Part shown: piece by piece, positions 1 through 5,107 of the stretch
Layout of the letters: each line of letters starts with the position of its first letter
Numbering within the stretch: position 1 is the first letter of the stretch
NCBI GenBank assembly: GCA_021204885.1
Contig: JAJPYP010000093.1
Span: 1-11,959, forward strand
DNA length: 11,959 nucleotides
Origin: Prevotellaceae bacterium
GTDB taxonomy: Bacteria; Bacteroidota; Bacteroidia; Bacteroidales; Bacteroidaceae
Direction: 5' to 3'
Position numbers and translations under genes: made by a program
Notes under the pieces: generated by a model
Told to the model about the DNA's origin: nothing
What the model saw: only the letters and a program-made list of their open reading frames with translations
Databases searched by the model: none

Positions 1-13
1 CAAATGGACAATG

Positions 14-43
14 CAAAGGTAAGAACTATTTTCTTGTCTCCAA
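14..43 (-). promoter_or_regulatory. Divergent leftward promoter (Bacteroidota type)
   Basis: On the minus strand a -7 box TACCTTTG (21 down to 14) is preceded by TTG (43 down to 41) with a 19-nt spacer. This matches the Bacteroidota primary-sigma pattern of TTG/TTTG and TAnnTTTG. It would transcribe leftward out of the window, away from the repressor gene. The -33 box lies inside the right arm of the inverted repeat at 27-50, so a repressor bound there would occlude it. The gene it serves is not visible. Confidence 0.55.
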
Positions 44-61
44 GAAAATAATAAGAAAATA
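27..61. promoter_or_regulatory. Operator: 10-bp inverted repeat plus third half-site
   Basis: TATTTTCTTG (27-36) and CAAGAAAATA (41-50) form a perfect 10-bp inverted repeat around the spacer TCTC. A further half-site TAAGAAAATA (52-61) follows in direct orientation, 11 bp from the second arm. The site lies 39-73 bp upstream of the S24 repressor start. It overlaps the leftward promoter and a possible rightward -7 box TATTATTG (60-67). This is the expected layout for a repressor that controls a divergent promoter and its own gene. That the neighbouring repressor is the binding protein is inference. Confidence 0.65.
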
Positions 62-99
62 TTATTGATTTAACATATATTAGCAAGGCTATCTCTTTC

Positions 100-765
100 A
101 TGGATAAGAAAGATAGGTTTAATAAGGCATATAACTATCTTAGATACAATGGATTAATTCAACAGCAGAATGATGTTGCTGAAAAGATGAAAGCGTCTAA
201 GACAAATATATCAAGTGCCTTAAACGGACAAGAAAGAGTTCTTACTGATAACTTTATAAGAAGATTTTGCGCTGCCTATCCAGTTATCAATACGAACTGG
301 CTTCTTACTGGGCAAGAACCAATGCTAAGCGGTGATGCCCCCTCGTCCCCCGACACCCAGCCCACAACGCGCATACGCTACTACCCCGAAGTCACGGGGA
401 CGCTCGGCGGCGTGGAGTTCCTCGCAAACCCCAACGAACGCTGGCAGTACATCGACATCCCCGGATACACCGACTGCACCGTCGCCGTCAACGCACACGG
501 CGACTCCATGCACCCTCTCATCAGGTCGGGACAGATACTCCTCATGACCGAGTGGCGCGAGAGCTTCATCGAGTGGGGCAAAATCTACCTCGTCGTCACC
601 GTCAACGGACACCGATGCGTCAAGTTCCTCTTCCCCGCCGAAAACCCCGGGGCGGTCACCTGCCGGAGCGTCGACCAAGCCGCCAACCCCGACTTCACCG
701 TAGAGCGCAAGGACATCAAGACCCTCTACATCGTCAAGGGCTGGATTTGCAGGGACACCATGTGA
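100..765 (+). CDS. XRE/S24 phage-type transcriptional repressor
   Basis: This is a CI/LexA-like repressor of 221 residues. Residues about 5-75 look like a helix-turn-helix DNA-binding domain (QQNDVAEKMKASKTNISSAL carries the helix-turn-helix). Residues about 95-215 are an S24 peptidase-like domain, with the serine motif GDSMHPLIRSG (candidate nucleophile Ser136) and a candidate catalytic lysine at Lys175 in HRCVKF. The usual Ala-Gly self-cleavage site is not seen where expected; TLGGVEF (101-107) occupies that place, so RecA-stimulated cleavage is uncertain. The ATG at 100 follows an operator-like inverted repeat. Base composition changes abruptly inside the gene: the HTH half is AT-rich and the S24 half GC-rich. 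Likely role: keeping the integrated element silent by repressing the divergent promoter at the left edge. The family call is firm; the regulatory targets are inferred. Confidence 0.88.
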   Translation: MDKKDRFNKAYNYLRYNGLIQQQNDVAEKMKASKTNISSALNGQERVLTDNFIRRFCAAYPVINTNWLLTGQEPMLSGDAPSSPDTQPTTRIRYYPEVTGTLGGVEFLANPNERWQYIDIPGYTDCTVAVNAHGDSMHPLIRSGQILLMTEWRESFIEWGKIYLVVTVNGHRCVKFLFPAENPGAVTCRSVDQAANPDFTVERKDIKTLYIVKGWICRDTM

Positions 766-794
766 CACACATATAAAGAAAGGAGAAACAAGAT

Positions 795-1034
795 ATGCCA
801 AGGACAAAGAAAGAAACCGTAAGGAAAGTGACCGCCAAGGACGGAACCGTCGTGACGTTCACGCCCGAAGAGATAGCCGAACTCAAGAAGAAGAAGTGGA
901 GCGAGCTGACATACGAGCAGAAGAGAGCCACGCTGCCCGAGAAGATAAACAAGATAGGCGAGTGGCTGCTCTCCGAGGACAAGGAGGACGACGACTATTT
1001 CATCGTCACGGACTGGGAAGCGGTGATGCAATGA
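795..1034 (+). CDS. Putative antitoxin of a PIN-domain toxin-antitoxin pair
   Basis: This encodes a 79-residue, highly charged protein, with a basic N-terminus (MPRTKKETVRKV), a Lys-rich centre and an acidic C-terminus (SEDKEDDDYF). It is preceded by a purine-rich AAAGGAG about 10 nt before the ATG. Its stop overlaps the PIN-domain gene start in the arrangement ATGA, a 4-base overlap typical of coupled antitoxin-toxin genes. I do not recognise a defined DNA-binding fold (no clear ribbon-helix-helix or AbrB signature), so the antitoxin call rests on size, charge and position. By analogy with VapBC pairs, its C-terminal part would bind and neutralise the nuclease and the complex would repress its own promoter. 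It could instead be a small accessory protein of unknown role. Confidence 0.65.
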   Translation: MPRTKKETVRKVTAKDGTVVTFTPEEIAELKKKKWSELTYEQKRATLPEKINKIGEWLLSEDKEDDDYFIVTDWEAVMQ

Positions 1035-1459
1035 GGGTTTACCTCGACACCAACATCGTCGTCTTCCTGCTTTCGAGAGACCGCGAGAGCATCAGCCGGG
1101 ACACCAACGGACTAATCACCGACCCGGAGAACCTGCTATACACGAGCACGGAGTGCGTCCGGGAGTTGATACACCTGCGGCAAATAGGGAAAATCCTGCG
1201 CTCCAAGGGAAGGGGAGACGAAAGGAAGCGGAGGCCAATCATGGACATGATAAAGGACTTCGGCATAGAAATCGTGCCCATAACGGAGAAGCACCTGCGC
1301 GTGTACGACTGCCTGCCGTTCATCGGAGAACACCGAGACCCGGCCGACCGCCTCATCATAGCACAGGCCGTCAGCGACCGCGCCCTGCTGGTGAGCTGCG
1401 ACCACGCCTTCAACGACTATACCGCCAACGGCCTGCGCTTCCACTTCAACCAAAGATAA
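1031..1459 (+). CDS. PIN-domain ribonuclease toxin (VapC-like)
   Basis: This 142-residue protein has the full set of PIN-domain acidic residues: Asp6 in MRVYLDTN, Glu41/Glu45 in STECVRELIHL, Asp103/Asp106 in HRDPADRLIIAQA, and Asp124 in VSCDHAF. These would bind Mg2+/Mn2+ in the active site of an endoribonuclease; VapC family members cut tRNA or rRNA and arrest translation. I chose the ATG at 1031 because the PIN motif begins six codons later and the start overlaps the upstream stop by four bases. The open frame extends further upstream only as a shadow of the antitoxin gene. In this context it is probably an addiction module that stabilises the mobile element, sitting between the repressor and the integrase. 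The RNA target cannot be told from sequence. Confidence 0.87.
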   Translation: MRVYLDTNIVVFLLSRDRESISRDTNGLITDPENLLYTSTECVRELIHLRQIGKILRSKGRGDERKRRPIMDMIKDFGIEIVPITEKHLRVYDCLPFIGEHRDPADRLIIAQAVSDRALLVSCDHAFNDYTANGLRFHFNQR

Positions 1460-1474
1460 CAACACCCAAAAAAA

Positions 1475-2749
1475 ATGATAATCCGAAGGACGGTCAAGTT
1501 CCTGCTCCACAGGCGAGACAAGGACAGCCCCACGGCGGCGGTGAGGATGCGCGTCACCCTGCACGGCCGGAAGCCCATCGACTTCCCCACCGGCGCACGC
1601 GCATCGGTCAAGGACTGGGACGCGCAAGCAGGCAGGGCGGGGGAGCGTGACCCCGGAGCCTCCGCCACAAACCGCGAGCTCGACATCTGGAAGGCGCGGG
1701 CGGACGAGATCTTCGCCCGGTACGAGATACTGGAGAAGCGGGTGCCCACACGCGAGGAGGTGCGCGACATCATCAATGACATGGCCGGGCGCGAGACGGC
1801 CCTCACCCGCACGCTGCCCACGCCCGACACCGGAGCGGCACAGGCGTTCGACGCCTTCATCCGCGAGCAGTCCTCCCGGAACGGATGGTCCGCCGGCACG
1901 GTGAAGAAATTCCGCACCGTCAAGCGCCACCTGACGGACTTCGCCCCCGGCATCGCCATGCGCGACATCACCGAGGAGCGGCTCGCCGCCTTCATGCAGC
2001 ACTTCACCCGGCTCGGATACCGCAACACCACCACGCGCAAGTACATCTCCTGCATGTGCTGGTTCCTGCGCTGGGCCGAGAGGAAAGGCCTGTACGAGGG
2101 CAACGCCGCCCGGACGTTCCGCCCCAAGATGAAGGGCGCCGACGGCACGCAGCGCGAGGTCATATACCTCACACGCGGGGAACTGGGACGGCTGTCCGCC
2201 CTCACGTTCAACACCCATCAGCGCCATCTGGAGCGCGTGCGCGACGTGTTCCTGTTCTGCTGCTTCACCGGACTGCGCTACTCGGACGCGGCCAAGCTCC
2301 GCCGCTCCGACATAAAAGACGGATATATAGATGTGGTGACGCAAAAGACCGCCGACCCGCTGCGCATAGAGCTCAACCGCCATTCCGCCGCCGTACTGGA
2401 GAAATACAGGGACGCCAAGCCGGACGGCGGACGTGCCCTTCCCGTCGTCTCCAACCAGAAGATGAACGAGTATCTGAAAGAGCTCGGACAGATGGCCGGC
2501 ATAGACGAGCCCGTCCGGATGGTGTCGTTCTCCGGAAACCGGAGGCAGGAGGAGGAGTTCCCGAAATGGGCGCTTCTTACGACGCACTGCGCCCGCCGCA
2601 CCTTCGTCGTGACCGCCCTGCAACTGGGCATACCGGCGGAGGTGATAATGAAATGGACGGGACACAGCGACTTCAAGGCCATGCGCCCTTACGTCAAAAT
2701 CGTGGACGAGCTCAAGGCGCGGGAGATGGCGCGTTTCGACGGGCTCTGA
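1475..2749 (+). CDS. Tyrosine recombinase / integrase of the mobile element
   Basis: This 424-residue site-specific recombinase is of the Bacteroidota phage-integrase type. Residues about 1-90 resemble the arm-DNA-binding domain, residues about 120-215 the SAM-like core-binding domain, and residues about 228-420 the catalytic domain. The catalytic residues are all visible: Arg268 in FTGLRYSD, Lys291 in VTQKT, His371 and Arg374 in THCARRTF, His397 in WTGHSD, and the nucleophile Tyr406 in MRPYVKI. The length is normal for the family, so it is probably intact. It starts 15 nt after the toxin gene without an obvious Shine-Dalgarno, which is common in Bacteroidota. It ends 179 bp short of the tmRNA 3' end and points at it. 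This is the usual placement of an integrase next to its attachment site, here in ssrA. Confidence 0.93.
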   Translation: MIIRRTVKFLLHRRDKDSPTAAVRMRVTLHGRKPIDFPTGARASVKDWDAQAGRAGERDPGASATNRELDIWKARADEIFARYEILEKRVPTREEVRDIINDMAGRETALTRTLPTPDTGAAQAFDAFIREQSSRNGWSAGTVKKFRTVKRHLTDFAPGIAMRDITEERLAAFMQHFTRLGYRNTTTRKYISCMCWFLRWAERKGLYEGNAARTFRPKMKGADGTQREVIYLTRGELGRLSALTFNTHQRHLERVRDVFLFCCFTGLRYSDAAKLRRSDIKDGYIDVVTQKTADPLRIELNRHSAAVLEKYRDAKPDGGRALPVVSNQKMNEYLKELGQMAGIDEPVRMVSFSGNRRQEEEFPKWALLTTHCARRTFVVTALQLGIPAEVIMKWTGHSDFKAMRPYVKIVDELKAREMARFDGL

Positions 2750-2766
2750 AAACCCCGAAACCCCCG

Positions 2767-2796
2767 AAATCGTGTACACGATTTTGTACACGATTT
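2767..2796. repeat. 18-bp perfect palindrome with tandem half-copy, candidate Int/Xis sites
   Basis: AAATCGTGTACACGATTT (2767-2784) is a perfect palindrome. Its last 12 bases, TGTACACGATTT, are repeated immediately in tandem at 2785-2796. A third GTACACG lies at 2828-2834. The cluster sits between the integrase stop and the tmRNA 3' end, where arm-type integrase or excisionase sites normally lie. The binding protein is inferred from position only. Confidence 0.6.
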
Positions 2797-2798
2797 AA

Positions 2799-2821
2799 CA
2801 CGGAAAAAACGGTTTTTCGTG
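2799..2821. repeat. Imperfect A/T-rich hairpin after the integrase
   Basis: CACG-G-AAAAA and TTTTTCGTG can pair around the loop ACGG with one bulged G. It lies 50 bp after the integrase stop. It lacks the usual GC stem followed by a T-run, so it may be part of the recombination region rather than a terminator. Confidence 0.35.
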
Positions 2822-2883
2822 GCGTTCGTACACGCCAATGAGAAGTAGGGGAAACGGGCTAAAGTGCGGATAATCAGGGTATA

Positions 2884-2913
2884 TATAAAGAAAATGGCAC
2901 CTTGCGGTGCCAT
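2884..2913 (-). terminator. Rho-independent terminator of ssrA
   Basis: ATGGCACC (2894-2901) and GGTGCCAT (2906-2913) form a perfect 8-bp stem. On the minus strand the loop is GCAA (a GNRA tetraloop), and the stem is followed by TTTTCTTTATATA. It starts about 15 nt past the tmRNA 3' end, as expected for the tmRNA terminator. A weaker pyrimidine-rich tract on the plus side (GTCGTTTCTTTCTT) may let it also stop integrase transcription. Confidence 0.8.
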
Positions 2914-2928
2914 GTCGTTTCTTTCTTC

Positions 2929-2970
2929 GGTGGACCTGGAGGGAATCGAACCCTCGTCCAAACGGGGAAA
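2929..2970. other. Candidate attachment-site core in the 3' end of ssrA
   Basis: The T-arm and acceptor part of tmRNA lie here, directly facing the integrase gene. Tyrosine recombinases often integrate in the 3' end of tRNA and tmRNA genes and restore the gene with element-borne sequence. The left part of the window would then be element and the right part chromosome. No second copy of this segment occurs in the window; the other att site should lie off the left edge. The exact crossover cannot be placed without that copy. Confidence 0.6.
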
Positions 2971-3201
2971 CAATCAGCTTTCTACATGCTTATCTTTGAC
3001 TTCATTTTCGTGTGACGGCAGAACCAAAGCCATCAACCGCCACCTTATCCCCTAAGACTTCATCCACACGGCGGGGCCCGCGCGGACTATCCCCGATGTA
3101 ACTGCACCACTTTACCGGAATGCTTCGGAGCAACGGCTTCCGAGTGATGTCCCGTCCCCGCACCTTGTGCAAGGATTAAGCTTCGATCTACTGTACTTCA
3201 A

Positions 3202-3231
3202 TCAAGCAGCGAGAGCGTAATTAACGTCGCC
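3202..3231 (-). other. tmRNA tag-peptide reading frame (GDVNYALAA)
   Basis: On the minus strand, GGC GAC GTT AAT TAC GCT CTC GCT GCT TGA encodes Gly-Asp-Val-Asn-Tyr-Ala-Leu-Ala-Ala-stop. With the alanine carried by the tmRNA, the tag would be A-GDVNYALAA. The YALAA ending is the standard degron recognised by ClpXP-type proteases, and a Gly resume codon is usual in Bacteroidota. Confidence 0.9.
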
Positions 3232-3334
3232 AGATAAAATTTCGAGTACTGAGATTAGAGTGCCGATACACGAAGCACTGCATGCTTACCCACCATTCCT
3301 GCCCGCTGTCAAATCCAGTCAAGCCCATGAGATT

Positions 3335-3370
3335 GTGGCGAAGCCGACGGCGCTCCCTCGACTTCGCCAC
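3335..3370. repeat. 9-bp perfect inverted repeat in the ssrA 5' leader
   Basis: GTGGCGAAG (3335-3343) and CTTCGCCAC (3362-3370) are perfect complements around an 18-nt loop. The repeat lies between the ssrA promoter -7 box and the mature tmRNA 5' end, so it could form in the precursor leader removed by RNase P. It might also end glyS readthrough, but no T-run follows. Confidence 0.45.
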
Positions 3371-3399
3371 AAAGATAGTGATTATTTCTTGAACTCCAA
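3370..3399 (-). promoter_or_regulatory. ssrA promoter (TTG-19-TATCTTTG)
   Basis: On the minus strand TTG (3399-3397), a 19-nt spacer and the -7 box TATCTTTG (3377-3370) fit the Bacteroidota consensus. Transcription would begin roughly 35-40 nt before the mature tmRNA 5' end at 3326. The -33 element sits inside a perfect 14-bp palindrome, CTCCAAGCTTGGAG (3394-3407), which may be chance or a regulator site. Confidence 0.7.
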
Positions 3400-3427
3400 G
3401 CTTGGAGGAGCGGAATTAACCAAAACT

Positions 3428-4972
3428 TCATACCAACCGCTTCAAGAGCGAGGTAATCGTTACCCTGTCGGCGATGATACCTAATAGGTCAGTGACAGCC
3501 ACCCGCTCCTGTGCCATCGAGTCGCGGTCGCGCAGCGTCACCGTGCCGTCCTCCAACGTCTGGTGGTCTACGGTGACACAGTAGGGCGTGCCGATGGCAT
3601 CTTGACGGCGGTAGCGCTTGCCGATGGAATCCTTCTCGTCATACTGGCAGGGGAAGTGGAACTTCAAGTCGTCCACAATGGCACGCGCCTTCTCGGGCAG
3701 CCCGTCTTTCTTCACCAAGGGCAGCACGGCCAACTTCACCGGAGCCAACGCCGCCGGCAGACGCAACACCACGCGGGTCTCGCCGTCGGGCAGCTGCTCC
3801 TCGCAATAGGAAGCCGACATGACGCTGAGGAACATGCGGTCCACGCCGATACTGGTCTCTATGACGAAAGGCGTGTAGCGTTCGTTCGTCTCGGGGTCGA
3901 AGTACTTGATGCTCTTACCGGAATATTTCTCGTGCTGCGACAGGTCGAAGTTGGTGCGGCTGTGAATGCCCTCCACCTCCTTGAAACCGAAGGGCATCAG
4001 GAACTCGATGTCCGTGGCCGCGTTGGCATAGTGGGCCAGCTTCTCGTGGTCGTGGAAGCGGTAATGGTCGTCGCCGAAGCCCAATGCCTTGTGCCATTTC
4101 AGGCGCGTCTGTTTCCACTTCTCGAACCACTCCAATTCCGTGCCCGGCTTTACGAAGTACTGCATCTCCATCTGCTCGAACTCGCGCATGCGGAAGATGA
4201 ATTGCCGCGCCACAATCTCGTTGCGGAAGGCCTTGCCTATCTGCGCGATGCCGAAGGGCACCTTCATGCGCCCCGTCTTCTGCACGTTCAAGTAGTTCAC
4301 GAAGATACCTTGCGCCGTTTCGGGCCTGAGGTACACGCGCATCGACCCTTCTGCCGTAGAGCCCATCTCGGTGGAGAACATCAGGTTGAACTGACGCACC
4401 TCCGTCCAGTTCTTCGTGCCGCTGATAGGGCAGACAATCTCCTCGTCGAGGATAATCTGACGCAGCTCCTCCAAGTCGGGACCGGCATTCATGGCCTTGG
4501 CATAGCGCTCGTGCAGCGCGTCACGCTTGGCCTGGTGCTCCAATACCCGCGGATTGGTGGCGCGGAACTGCGCCTCGTCGAAAGCCTCGCCGAAGCGCTT
4601 GGCACCTTTGGCCACCTCCTTGGCCACCTTCTCCTCATACTTGGCTATCTGGTCCTCGATGAGCACGTCGGCCCGATAGCGCTTCTTGGAGTCGCGGTTA
4701 TCGATCAAGGGGTCGTTGAAAGCGTCCACGTGTCCGCTCGCCTTCCATATCGTGGGGTGCATGAAGATAGCCGAGTCGAGGCCCACGATATTGTCGTGCA
4801 GCAGCACCATGCTCTGCCACCAGTACTGCTTGATGTTGTTCTTCAACTCCACACCCATTTGGCCGTAGTCGTACACGGCGCCAAGCCCGTCGTAAATCTC
4901 GCTGCTGGGAAAGACGAACCCGTACTCCTTGCAGTGCGATACAAGCTTCTTAAAAACATCTTCTTGTGCCAT
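3428..4972 (-). CDS. glyS: Glycine--tRNA ligase, single-chain dimeric type
   Basis: This 514-residue class II synthetase charges tRNA-Gly with glycine using ATP in the cytoplasm. It starts MAQEDVFKKLVSHCKEYGFV and shows the family features in order: SSEIYDGLGAVYDYGQMG (23-40), the class II motif 1 region around PLIDNRDSKKRYRADV (88-103), RPETAQGIF (216-224), motif 2 FRNEIVARQFIFRMREFEQM (249-268), and motif 3 ETSIGVDRMF (372-381). An anticodon-binding domain follows at about 405-510. This is the alpha2 form found in Bacteroidota, archaea and eukaryotes, not the alpha2-beta2 enzyme of enteric bacteria. The length is normal and no key motif is missing. It ends 101 bp before the tmRNA 5' end on the same strand. 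A TATCTTTG box lies about 53 bp upstream of its start. The symbol glyQS is also used for this form. Confidence 0.97.
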   Translation of the reverse strand: MAQEDVFKKLVSHCKEYGFVFPSSEIYDGLGAVYDYGQMGVELKNNIKQYWWQSMVLLHDNIVGLDSAIFMHPTIWKASGHVDAFNDPLIDNRDSKKRYRADVLIEDQIAKYEEKVAKEVAKGAKRFGEAFDEAQFRATNPRVLEHQAKRDALHERYAKAMNAGPDLEELRQIILDEEIVCPISGTKNWTEVRQFNLMFSTEMGSTAEGSMRVYLRPETAQGIFVNYLNVQKTGRMKVPFGIAQIGKAFRNEIVARQFIFRMREFEQMEMQYFVKPGTELEWFEKWKQTRLKWHKALGFGDDHYRFHDHEKLAHYANAATDIEFLMPFGFKEVEGIHSRTNFDLSQHEKYSGKSIKYFDPETNERYTPFVIETSIGVDRMFLSVMSASYCEEQLPDGETRVVLRLPAALAPVKLAVLPLVKKDGLPEKARAIVDDLKFHFPCQYDEKDSIGKRYRRQDAIGTPYCVTVDHQTLEDGTVTLRDRDSMAQERVAVTDLLGIIADRVTITSLLKRLV

Positions 4973-5024
4973 ATTCGTTCAAACTAATGATTAATATCTT
5001 ATTAACAAGCCGACAAAAACGACG

Positions 5025-5032
5025 CAAAGATA
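5025..5032 (-). promoter_or_regulatory. glyS promoter -7 box (TATCTTTG)
   Basis: On the minus strand TATCTTTG (5032-5025) is a perfect TAnnTTTG box, about 53 bp upstream of the glyS ATG. The matching -33 element is poor: there is no TTG or TTTG exactly 19-20 nt upstream. The call therefore rests on the -7 box and position. The short inverted repeat GTCAGA/TCTGAC (5057-5062 and 5081-5086) just upstream could be a weak terminator remnant of the beta-galactosidase gene. Confidence 0.55.
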
Positions 5033-5107
5033 GACATTTCTCCCGTAAAACAGCACGTCAGACACCCTTTTTGTACTGCTTCTGACAAAATGACGCGGCC
5101 GCCGGGG

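Larger units (their letters stand above)
2929..3326 (-). ncRNA. ssrA: tmRNA (10Sa RNA), trans-translation
   Basis: This gene rescues stalled ribosomes by adding a degradation tag. The 5' end reads GGGCTTG, then CTGGATTTGACAGCGGGC, matching the conserved tmRNA start. The 3' part has a complete T-arm, with stem GAGGG/CCCTC and loop TTCGATT, followed by the acceptor strand CAGGTCC and discriminator A. The acceptor pairs GGGCUUG with CAGGUCC and keeps the G3-U wobble that alanyl-tRNA synthetase reads. The mature 3' end is encoded as ACC followed by G, so the terminal A would have to be added post-transcriptionally. The tag frame is at 3231-3202. The length of about 398 nt is normal for a one-piece tmRNA. 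It has its own promoter upstream and a terminator downstream, and serves as the probable integration site of the element on its left. Confidence 0.95.

Noticed and set aside
1..99. Second copy of the ssrA 3' attachment sequence at the left edge
   Set aside because: No match to the 2929-2970 segment was found there or elsewhere in the window; the far end of the element must lie outside.
896..1030. N-terminal extension of the PIN toxin from an upstream start at 896
   Set aside because: It would overlap most of the antitoxin gene, and the PIN motif begins right after the ATG at 1031.
1136..2791. Long minus-strand open frame antisense to the toxin and integrase genes
   Set aside because: It lies opposite two genes with complete catalytic motifs, and its translation shows only GC-rich frame-shadow composition with no recognisable domain.
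2864..3484. Two short plus-strand open frames (2864-3055 and 3260-3484) across the tmRNA region
   Set aside because: They overlap a well-supported tmRNA gene read on the other strand and encode nothing recognisable.
3563..4987. Long plus-strand open frame opposite glyS
   Set aside because: glyS is unambiguous; the antisense frame is long only because high GC content makes stop codons rare.
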